A DNA stretch of 64,000 nt from Dacryopinax spathularia (taxonomy: Eukaryota; Basidiomycota; Dacrymycetes; Dacrymycetales; Dacrymycetaceae), in contig JBBPFI010000003.1 in assembly GCA_037974965.1 (NCBI GenBank), forward strand, positions 496,001 through 560,000, written 5' to 3'. Under the pieces are notes generated by a model. It did not search any database. It was given only the letters and a program-made list of their open reading frames with translations, and was not told the DNA's origin. The position numbers were made by a program, and so were the translations under genes. Each line of letters begins with the position of its first letter. Position 1 is the first letter of the stretch. This document shows positions 55,881-64,000 of the stretch, in pieces.

Positions 55881-56981
55881 ATGGCCGACGCACCCCATCT
55901 TGGCGCTACCTATAATGAGATCCATACCGTGCGTTTCTGTGCCAATCTTCGGAGATCACGCGACTGAAATCGTTTCGCAGATCATTGGGAAGGCGGCGGA
56001 CAGGATCAGGGAGCAATTCGCGCCGGATATGATGATCGCGATCGGTTCGTCCTGTTCTCATTGCGTCAAGGAAGTAGAGACTGATGTACTGTTCCGTATT
56101 TAGGAGGAGGGTAAGTGCTAGCCTACTTGCAAGGCGACCTGGACCTATATCCTGCCCGCAGTGGATTCTTCCCGGCACGTGTTATGGTGCGCCTTTCCTC
56201 ATCCTGCCATCCTCCACTCTATCTGACCTGCATCCGATAGAGGACGTTCCTGAAAGATCCCAAGAGCATGCGGAACATCCCTATCCAGGCTATTGGGCTC
56301 AGCTTATATGAGTCACTGCCTACGACGACGGCTGAGCAGCAGGGTGTGGAGGTCGTGAAGACGCAGTGGTTGGGCGCGGACATGCAGGCTTTGCTGGGGC
56401 ACAAGGTCCTCATTGTCGTACGTTTTGGTCCTGACCGAGAGAAGTTGAGCACGGGCTGAGCCAAGATAGGACGAAGTCGATGATTCTGGGAGGACGCTCT
56501 ACTATGCTATTTCAGAGCTGAAGAAGGATGTGGAAAAGGCACTCGCCAAGTTGCCCGAGGAAGAACGGGAAGCCAAACGGCCCAAGTTTGCCGTCTTCGT
56601 AGGTACGTCCTCGGTCGCCGTCCTCCCACCGGGCAGTCTTCTGACGAGCCGGCGTCTTTTCACATTCATTCCTTCGCCGACGAACGTTCAGTGCATAACA
56701 AGCTCAAGCCGAAGGCGGAGAAGCTTCCAGACGATATTATGTACTTTGCTGGCCAAGAGATTCCCGATGTCTGGTTTGATTATCCGGTGCGTCAATATCG
56801 CTGTTCCAGCCCTTGTCCATCGGCTGATATCGGGAACGTGTAGTGGGAGATGAAGTACGTGTACAAAGCGAGACGTGGCGGGTAAACGGTGGGACTGATG
56901 CGTGTTGGCAGGGATATATATGCGCATGACGCCAAGGTGCTGGCATCGAGGAAGGCGGCGGGGGCAACGGAGGAGAAGTGA
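55881..56981 (+). CDS. HPT1: Hypoxanthine-guanine phosphoribosyltransferase with micro-exons
   Basis: Nine exons (55881-55928, 55981-56044, 56104-56110, 56162-56186, 56241-56417, 56470-56602, 56692-56786, 56844-56854, 56912-56981) join to 209 residues. The protein matches yeast Hpt1: FAPDMMIAIGGGGFFPARVM, RTFLKDPKS, VVKTQWLGADMQALLGHKVL, the PRPP-binding DEVDDSGRTL, VHNKLKPKAEKLPDD, and VWFDYPWEMKDIYAHDAK. It salvages hypoxanthine and guanine to IMP and GMP in the cytosol. Exons 3 and 8 are only 7 and 11 bases, and exon 4 only 25. They are needed to restore the conserved GGGGFFP and YPWEMKD segments, and all have good GT-AG flanks. Confidence 0.92.
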
Positions 56982-57712
56982 ATAACGCTTTGATTGACAC
57001 GAATCGCACACGCTCATATGTAGGATAACAAGCCAATTCCAAGGACGAGATCGATCGGTCAGGGGGTTGAGAGGAGAGGGGGGTAAAATAGAATAAGACA
57101 GCTGATTACACAGCCCAAAAAGGGATATACAGCGCCTCAACGTGAGCCGTTACTGCCGTGGCGAAAGGAGCCAAAGTTCCGAGGCCGTAAGAACACCGCG
57201 CGTCAGAGGGAAGAGAGTGAGTTGCGTCCATCTTATCAGGCGGCCGATTGTTTCCGTCCGGTTTAAAAATCGCCCTATGCTTTGGCGCAGCCAAAAGGGC
57301 AATAGAGTCCATCACCTAGCCGCGGCCGGGCATACCGACGACTCCCACTCCTCGCCGTCATTTCATTTTTATCCTTACTCCAGCGCCGCCATCTCAGTCA
57401 CCTTCCACCACCACCAGCACCCCTTGTCCGTCCCCCGACCTCATCGACATACGACTAAGTAGTCCCCGTGCAAAGGCATTCTACCACCACTACTACCCCT
57501 AGCAAAGTTAACGTCGCCGGGAGCAACAGTCCCGACCCTTTGGAGCGAGAGCTTTTATCGCCGATACCCGCACACCACCCGCCTCTCGACCTCCCCCGAA
57601 GCTGGATCTGCACACCACCCCCAAAGTAAAGGTTTCGGACGGAGAGAGGGACCAAGTACACGTATACAGGACTCCTCCTCCTCCTCCCCCTCCGGCCCAG
57701 TCAGCCCTGCCC
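56982..57712. other. Region between HPT1 and the mitoferrin ATG, possibly part coding
   Basis: About 730 bases. The last 210 bases before 57713 stay open in the mitoferrin frame and read like protein (KVNVAGSNSPDPLERELLSP ... PKVKVSDGERDQVHVYRTP, shortened), ending in a Pro run. An acceptor-like CCCTAG precedes it, so an upstream exon may exist. The rest shows nothing recognisable. Confidence 0.4.
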
Positions 57713-58903
57713 ATGGCTGTCGAGGATGAGGAGTACGAGGCGTTGCCGTTGGGTGTCGGCGTGGGTGTGAATATGCTGGCGGGCGCGATGGTGCGTCCCA
57801 CACTTCACGTATGCGTTTTTTTATTGTTATCGCTGACTTGGTTGTGTAGGCTGGCATATCAGAACACGCCGTTATGTTCCCCGTCGACAGTATCAAGGTA
57901 TGCCAAGCTGGCTTTTTCTGCGGACCCGTGTTCACATGACCCTATCCAGACTCGTATGCAAGTCTTCAGCACGTCGCCTGCAGCCGTATATTCTGGGTTG
58001 GGGAACGCAGTAGCGCGGATATCTTCTACTGAGGGGTTGAGGACGCTTTGGAGAGGAGTGGCTTCTGTGATCGTCGGGGCGGGGCCAGCACATGCACTGT
58101 ATTTTGGGACGTATGAGTTGATGAAGGATGTGACTGGAGGGAATAATCCGGGACATCATGTAGGGTCAACAGGTGCGTTTTCTCTTTTTCGAAGCGAAAC
58201 GGCGGTTTTGACGTGCATGCAGCATTAGCAGGAGCTTGCGCTACGCTGGCCCATGACGCGTTGATGAATCCTTTTGATGGTATGGACCTCGCAAAAGGCG
58301 GCGAAAATGTGCTAATTCATGATATATAGTCATCAAGCAACGTATGCAACTTTATGGATCCTCTTATCGAAGCGTCGCGCAGTGCGCTCGATCCGTCTAT
58401 CGAAACGAAGGAATGATTGCCTTCTACGTTTCCTACCCAACCACCCTCATGATGACCGTCCCCTTCACCGCCGTCCAATTCTCGACCTACGAATCCATGA
58501 AAAAGATCCTCAATCCGCAAGGCACATACTCGCCCTTAACACACGTGATGGCTGGCGGGATCGCCGGAGCATTTGCGGCAGCCATCACGACGCCCTTAGA
58601 TGTCGCCAAAACCCTGCTTCAAACGCGGGGAACATCCGATGACATACGGATACGAAACGCACGAGGCATGACGGATGCCTTCAAGATTATCTGGCAGCGA
58701 AATGGGATCTGGGGCTTCACTCGGGGTTTAACGCCTCGAGTTCTGACGTACATGCCGAGCAACGCGCTTTGCTGGTTATGCTACGAATTCTTCAGTACGT
58801 ATACTTTGTCTCCGTTCTTGTGTGCGTATTTCTCATCCCGTTCCCAGAGGTGGTGATCGGGGATGCCAGCCGTGCAAGCACCGGCACGGTCGCAGTGCCA
58901 TGA
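57713..58903 (+). CDS. MRS4: Mitochondrial iron carrier (mitoferrin, Mrs3/Mrs4)
   Basis: A multi-exon gene with the three-fold repeat of mitochondrial carriers. The signature Px[DE]xx[KR] occurs in each repeat: FPVDSIKTRMQ, NPFDVIKQRMQ, TPLDVAKTLLQ. The phrases NMLAGAMAGISEHAVMFPVD, GACATLAHDALMNPFDVIKQ and YPTTLMMTVPFTAVQF are specific to the Mrs3/4-mitoferrin group, which brings ferrous iron into the matrix for haem and Fe-S cluster synthesis. The last exon (after a GTACGT...CAG intron) ends KVVIGDASRAS ... AVP. The ATG at 57713 is the first in frame after an open, Pro-rich stretch, so the true N-terminus may lie in an upstream exon. Confidence 0.88.
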
Positions 58904-59358
58904 TGGACGTTCGTTCTGATTGTCCTTTTTCTGCATATATATCACGCATACTTGCTATTCTCGCACGCATACATAATTGTAATCCTCTACAACTTGTGCA
59001 TGCTCTCGCGATTCGATTTCCATTCGGGCTGCCTGATCGACTCATCATCCACAGGCACTAGAACCAATTGAAGGCTGGCTGGCAGGCAGTCGTTTGTAAT
59101 CTAGTTCTTTTTTTCGATGCTTCGCTGAGCTGGGGCTGATAGAAGGGAGCGAAGCGCAGAAGATCGAGGGGAAGCGTGGCGCAGGATCCGCGCGGTCCGA
59201 GGAGGCCTCGGTTATCCCGGCAAGCCTGTGACGACCCACCTCGGGTCAGGGACGACCCATTTCGGACTTTCGGACATCTCCCTCATCCTTCTTCGTTGCC
59301 GTCGCTGTTGCCGCCTGCAACTCAATCTTCTCTGAGAAGCGTCATCTGCTCATTATAT
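58904..59358. other. Intergenic region
   Basis: About 450 bases between two plus-strand genes. The glycosyltransferase frame stays open upstream to 59176, but that part is Arg/Pro-rich and lacks protein character. A TATA-like CATTATATATG overlaps the chosen ATG. Nothing else supported. Confidence 0.4.
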
Positions 59359-61149
59359 ATGTCTCTCCACGCTGCGGAACTTGCCGAGCATATGAAACCT
59401 AATCTGATAAGATACAGGGCCAGGCGACTCTGGCGGCCCGCATTCCTTGGCGACTTCCTAATCACACGGAAGCGCCGTTACGTGAGGGCGGGCCAGGGCC
59501 TGCTCGGCCTCATCCTCATCCTGTCGATATATGCGCTATATTTCGCGTTCTTTCGGAAGAGTCAGCCGGGTCTGGCGGCGCAAACAGCGTTTTCAGCTCG
59601 TCGTCATCGTTTGAAGAAGCCGAACGAGCCGGACAGCCAGGCAGCACCTGAGCTCGAGCCGCTCCCCATACTGCCTATAAACAGACCCTTCGATGCCGAG
59701 GAGTACGACATCGTGCCTAAAGAGAAGGTGACAGTCGTCCTCCCTGTCGACGGCGGATCATACGCGCACCTTCCGAGTCTGCTAGCTCCTTTCTTCATCA
59801 ATGCCAACCGGCCAGGGGAGATTATCGTCGCATCGCCGGCATCTCTCGTTGGGGAAGTCGATGCGGTCGTCAAGGCTACTCTGCTGACTCTGCGCAATGT
59901 GGACCTTTCCGTACAGGTTCGTGCTTGGCAGGAGGACCTGGGCGCGCGCGTGGGCTGGCTGCACGTCGCAGCAAGCAGCACGAAGGACTTCATTCTCTTG
60001 CTGGACGAAAACGGCACGCACGAGATCGACGCAGAAACGCTGGCCATTCTGCTCGAGCCGAAAGCGCTACCCTACCCCGTCGGACCTCGAGGTGTCTCCT
60101 TCTCCCCTACGAACGTATCGTGCATCGCGCATACAGCTGACTCGTACGTCCCGGTCGCATTTCTGCTTCCACCTTTCGTGATTCCTACGACTCTGTTGCG
60201 GGAAGCTGATTCCATGATTCGTATGAACGACATGCGGATCTGGTTCTCACTTGGTGAGCGGATTAGTGGACTCACTCACTCAGGCTCCGGCGGGCTCGCG
60301 AGAACTCCTTTCCCTCCATCAGCTACGTCAGACACGCCACAATGGTGCCATACCGCCGAAGAACAAGTGCTCGATCCCCCCTCCAGTGGAAGCCTGAATC
60401 CTCGTCAAGCCGTGCACGAACGATATCGTTCTTTCCAAGTCCGCGAACTACCAGGAACGCCAGAGTTGCCTATCAGGATCGTCCTAATGACCATGGAAGA
60501 GCTGTTCTCGTTTGCTTTCACCATCTGCCGGATGGCAGGCCGGGGTCAGTCCATTCGCGTCCACGTAGTGGAAGCCTCTTCGGATCCTGCCGGGACTGTC
60601 AATACCGTTTCTGCCGGTGGCTGCCACATACACTATGACCTGCCGTCCTCGGACGCTCCGATCGAGTCTCTCCAGACGTGGATTTTGCGGTACTGTCAAT
60701 CGCGCAGTATCCTCCTGCATACCATTACGAGGGCGAGCGACGCTTTGCTCCTAGGTCTCTTGCGCATATATGCTACTAGTTCGTCTTCGTCGTTGATCTG
60801 GTTGCCTGCTGCAGATCTGCATTCTTCTGGCTGGATGGGCGAGCTGACTTCGGAAGAACTGCAGAGTGACTTCCTTGGTCTCTGTGCGTGAGTGACCTGC
60901 TCACAATTGCACAGAGTGGCATTTACCGCATGTCGAGCTTTGCGTGATCACCAACAACCGACCTGCTTCTCTGCGCCGGCTGCTCACGTCCGTCCAGCGA
61001 GCATACTACTATGGTGACAAGCCTCTTCTAACGGTAAGTCTCGAAGAGTCAGCAGATGCAGAGACCCTCCGAATCATACGAGAACTCGACTGGCCCGGCG
61101 GTGGCGCACATGCATCAGGAAATGCGCGCCTACTACGAAGACCCTCGTA
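59359..61149 (+). pseudogene. Glycosyltransferase-like type II membrane protein, 3' end missing
   Basis: From the ATG at 59359 the protein reads MSLHAAELAEHMKPNLI, then one membrane segment (GLLGLILILSIYALYFAFF) close to the N-terminus, as in Golgi enzymes, and a luminal domain with KEKVTVVLPVDGGSYAHLPS and DFILLLDENGTHEIDAE. After a short intron near 60868-60914 the frame continues WHLPHVELCVITNNRPASL and RIIRELDWPGG, resembling a family of uncharacterised fungal glycosyltransferases. The best donor (GTGAGT) does not keep the frame; a weak GTCTCT donor does (37-base intron). After LDWPGG the similarity stops and a stop codon follows within 20 codons, so the usual C-terminal half is absent. 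Either a truncated pseudogene, or a gene interrupted here with its remainder outside the window. Confidence 0.6.
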
Positions 61150-61150
61150 G

Positions 61151-61260
61151 CACACAGGGACTACGGCCCTATCGTAGCTAAGGGTTGCTATCGTAGCCAC
61201 AGTAGTCTACATAGATAAGGTTGCAATCTACGTAGATTAGATTTCAGTCTGTGTGGCGCG
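61151..61260. repeat. CGTAGC/CTACG-rich stretch, possible transposon end
   Basis: Starts CACACAGGGACTACGGCCC and contains repeated short motifs (TATCGTAGC twice, CTACGTAGA, GTAGTCTACATAG). Dense short direct and inverted motifs just inside a CAC... start are typical of the subterminal regions of CACTA-like elements. It begins just where the glycosyltransferase gene loses its similarity. The matching other end is not in the window, so this is a suggestion only. Confidence 0.35.
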
Positions 61261-61536
61261 GCTTCATTCCGTACGACAAGTGCAAAGGAAAGATGTGATG
61301 ATCCTTATCACGGGAATTGAACATGATTTGAAGTCGTACAGATGCGAACTACTAGCTGTGCGAGTGCAACCTCGTCACAGTTTACAGCAAATTGTACGAA
61401 CGCGACGATGAGACTATGAACATCCACAACCCTCACATCACCTGCGCCCGATCTTCATCATCGCAACGAAATAAGCCTACTTGAATATTAGCAAATGTAT
61501 TCAGTGCGCGCAAGGATCGGGGACTTACGAGAGGCT

Positions 61537-61995
61537 TTAGACCATGTACCCCAAATCCCCAGCATCCCTCTTCCTCGGCTTGATCGTTCGTCTGGCCCTC
61601 GCAATCTTGTTCCGCACAGTCTTCAAAGTCGAAAGGCAGCGGTCGAGGATATCGGTTTCGAGCGCAACAGTCATGATAACGATCCATTCGCAAAACAGGT
61701 CGAGTTTCTTGGCGACTTTGCCGAGTAGTTGCGCGCATGTGCACAGAACATGCAAGAAAAGGAAGACGATTACGAGGAAACTCAGCCAGAACGGGCTGAG
61801 TATACCTCGAACGATCCTCCACGCGCACGACAGTTGCTTGAGTTTGAACAGGAGTAGCCCGATCGGCAGAATCAAGGCGAATGCCATGACTAGGCGACTG
61901 TGAGAGCTGAACCGATCTTCCATGCCGATGGTGCGATCGAAACCGGGGAGCAAGAGGTTGGAAATGGTCGAGATGATGAGAGGAATGACGGCCAT
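61537..61995 (-). CDS. Hypothetical membrane protein
   Basis: An ORF of 152 residues from the ATG at 61995. Hydrophobic segments: VIPLIISTISNLLLPG, LVMAFALILPIGLLLFKL, FWLSFLVIVFLFLHVLCTCA, and possibly IVIMTVALETDIL. The end is basic (KIARARRTIKPRKRD). Codon usage favours C in third position, as in the genes nearby. No family recognised. An intron near the 3' end (GTACAT...TAG) would change only the last residues. A longer 247-codon frame (61433-62176) overlaps on the same strand, one base out of register, and begins with a Ser/Thr-rich run; only the shorter frame has membrane character. It lies between the transposase and the possible transposon end, so it may be cargo of that element. Confidence 0.4.
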   Translation of the reverse strand: MAVIPLIISTISNLLLPGFDRTIGMEDRFSSHSRLVMAFALILPIGLLLFKLKQLSCAWRIVRGILSPFWLSFLVIVFLFLHVLCTCAQLLGKVAKKLDLFCEWIVIMTVALETDILDRCLSTLKTVRNKIARARRTIKPRKRDAGDLGYMV

Positions 61996-62075
61996 TGGGA
62001 GTATGAGCAGTAGGAGCGGCGTGCAGAGTAGGTTGGCGTAGGAGGGGCGAGGTGGATGAGGTTGCGGTCAGGGAC

Positions 62076-62150
62076 GACGTGGACGACGACGACGACGCAA
62101 GGGACGTCGACGACGACGACGCAAGGGACGTCGACGACGACGAGATATTC
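62076..62150. repeat. GAC-rich tandem repeat
   Basis: About two and a half copies of a unit near 24 bases (GACGACGACGCAAGGGACGTC type) inside a longer GAC triplet run. On the minus strand it would encode Ser/Thr-rich repeats (SSSSTSLA). Confidence 0.75.
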
Positions 62151-62474
62151 GCAAGTTTCACAACTTGCGTACGCAAGTCCGCACTATCTTCCCTTCTGTC
62201 CTGCTCTCTTCAGACTGCTTTTGCAGCACGTCCTTTGGCTGACTAGCGGCATGATGTTGGACACTCTTGCAGTCCTCGAGGGCCGAAGATGGATGACGGG
62301 AATGACTGGTTGAAGCGGCCAATCTTTGAGCGACGACATAGGTCTCGAGTCCGCGATGACCGCCTTGGCGACCACTAAACGGGATGTGAGACCTGTTCGC
62401 ATCGGTGATTGCTCAACCTCTCTTGCGGTACCGTCATGATCGAACTCGCCATGAAGCTGGGCAACGCGAAAGCT
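62151..62474. other. Spacer between the repeat and the transposase end
   Basis: About 320 bases downstream of the transposase stop. No coding feature recognised. Confidence 0.4.
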
Positions 62475-64000
62475 TCACCATACCGACATGTAAGTTAGGT
62501 GGTCGGCAAACGAATTAATGTAGAATTTTTTGTAGACCGACATGGCGTTGTCTGAGGTTACTCCGGCAACAGGACCATCGTCCCAAGCCGGAACGAGGGG
62601 ACAACTTCTTGCCACGGTCACCAGTGGCACGACGGACGACATCTGTTCTCCAGTCTCATTGGTCTGCCGCGATATTTTGTGAAGGTAGGAATCGGGTTCT
62701 GGGGCCTTCTTTGTTTTCTCGTACCAGTGCACGACGATCAGTGGCTCGTCTATTGCGAGACTGTCCGTGTGGTTCCAGACCAGTGGCTTGTGTGCTCGAA
62801 AGACAAGCCGGACTTGAGCGGCTTGTAGCCCTGAGCGACATGTTAGATCGGGGCTAAGGCAGGCCGGGTCCGCATTCCGCGAGACAAATAAGCCGCTCAC
62901 CGTCCAGAGTCTCCATACTGGCAACTTTGGGATCAACGACCAACAAGACTGGATCATATTGGGCTTCTTCTGGCAACATCGCTATCGCTCGTTTGTTCAT
63001 GCTCGTGCCGATATTTCGAACATCTCGTCGTGACGGTTTCGCTCGAATAGTGCGAATACCTCCTTTGCCGAACTGCTCGTCTAACTTTGGCAGATGTATG
63101 CGGAATTGAAGCCATACATCTAGAAAATCGAATCGAGCGGGAAGGACGTAACTGGCAGGAACCGAGGGTCTACGACGTCCTGTATGCGCAGTACCGGGTG
63201 GAAGGCTCTTCATGTACCAGTAAATAGTAAGCTGCTCGCGAAGATCGGGAAGAGAGAACAGTTCGGCCACTTGTTCAAGGGTATAACGTTCGAGATGGCC
63301 CTTCTTGGCGACTTGTATTGGCGACTTGCCCAGCAAGGACAGATGTTGGGAAGCTGAGGCGGAACTGTCGACCATTTCTTCATGGCTACAAGCTCTGTCG
63401 ACGGCAGGATCGGTCGGCCCGAAGCCATTATCGTCCGTCTGGTTATCGCTACACTGTAGGTCGAACTCCTCTTCATGCCACTGCTGGGTTCGCCAACCAA
63501 GATAGGCACCGAACTGATGTACTTTCTCTTGCCGATTCAGCCAAGTGACCATCTGACGACAGTATGATTTCTTGTTGGTTGCCTTGTACGCCTTTTTCGC
63601 ATAGTCGATGTGATAGCGCTCAGTGGTCTCAGTGTTGTAATTGTCCGTCGTACCGAGGCGACTGATAGTCCCTCTCCAATGTTCCAGGTTATGCAGCTTC
63701 TGGACGCGGAAGTGGTGTATTGTTCCGTTCTTTCCTTTTCGTGCGCCGTTGCGGATGAACACCTTCCGGTTCTGGAAGTAGCGGTTCTTGTACACATCGA
63801 GAAGTCCCAGTGTGGTGGACGTATGGCTGCTGTATTGGGCCATCTGAATGAAATCCAGATGCGCTCGAAGGGTCCTGACGGCTTGTGGCTCCATTCCTTC
63901 GGCTCCCAATACAGACGCAAGAATGATTCGCTGAAGATCGCGATGTAGACGTCCTGTCCACTGCGAGATTTTGCTGACCCCGTGACGCCAATCCCGCATG
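62475..64000 (-). mobile_element. Plavaka-type DNA transposase, C-terminal part
   Basis: Two exons, with an intron at about 62832-62902 (GTGAGC...CAG), encode some 480 residues; the gene runs past the right edge of the window, so its start is not seen. The signature ETTERYHIDYAKKAYKATNK followed by YCRQMVTWLNRQEKVHQFG is diagnostic of the large Plavaka-type transposases common in Agaricomycetes, which are related to CACTA/KDZ-class elements. Later blocks LQAAQVRLVFRAHKP and LIVVHWYEKTKKAPEPDSY (shortened) with SVVPLVTVARSCPLVPAW also match the usual C-terminal region. No stop codon or frame break interrupts the visible part, so this copy could be recent. The N-terminal catalytic core would lie outside the window. 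Confidence 0.8.

Noticed and set aside
61433-62176. 247-codon minus-strand ORF with Ser/Thr-rich start
   Set aside because: Much of its length is an out-of-register reading of the membrane-protein ORF and the GAC repeat; it has no motif. Kept only as a note to the shorter ORF.

Overview
The window is nuclear DNA from a filamentous basidiomycete fungus. Genes are dense, lie on both strands and carry many short GT-AG introns, mostly about 40-65 nt. Fungal-specific genes are present (DASH subunit Dad3, a Ste50/Ubc2 adaptor with the basidiomycete SH3 tail, ER-anchored Ubc6), together with a Plavaka-type DNA transposase and a basidiomycete-style JmjC protein. This points to Agaricomycotina; I cannot name the order or species. 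Exon joins were worked out by hand. Where exon lists are given, the summed exons are a multiple of three and the protein reads through.

Layout. 0.2-8.3 kb: FG nucleoporin with two C-terminal zinc fingers, CDK7/Kin28 kinase, Ste50-like adaptor. 9.0-13.1 kb: a repeat block (copy A) with an array of an AGTGGCC-type motif, diverging from an intact JmjC/zinc-knuckle gene. 14-18 kb: a proline-rich protein, a doubtful small gene and Dad3. 18-21 kb: no recognisable gene. 21-28.5 kb: kinesin-14, ribosomal protein eL37 and a VPS9-domain Rab5 exchange factor. 29.8-30.0 kb: a 40-residue metallothionein in three small exons. 31-37 kb: mitoribosomal DAP3/mS29, Arp2/3 subunit ARPC1, Ubc6 and thymidylate kinase. 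37.6-41.6 kb: a decayed JmjC gene copy and two more copies (C and B) of the repeat block. 41.7-51 kb: a conserved fungal protein, RNA polymerase III subunit RPC4, Mediator subunit MED4, a Gfo/Idh/MocA oxidoreductase and TAF10. 51.8-59 kb: an F-BAR/DEP/RhoGAP protein, hypoxanthine-guanine phosphoribosyltransferase and mitoferrin. 59-64 kb: a glycosyltransferase gene cut short, then terminal-like repeats, a small membrane-protein ORF and the C-terminal part of a Plavaka-type transposase running off the window.

Most genes are single-copy housekeeping genes. Several pairs share short divergent promoters: DAP3/ARPC1, RPC4/MED4, kinesin/eL37 and RhoGAP/HPT1. The accessory component is a two-part unit seen three times: a JmjC gene and, head to head with it, a roughly 1.5-kb block holding a TATA-like site and a motif array. 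Copy A has an intact JmjC gene, copy C a decayed one, and copy B only the first codons. This unit is the best candidate for something undescribed.
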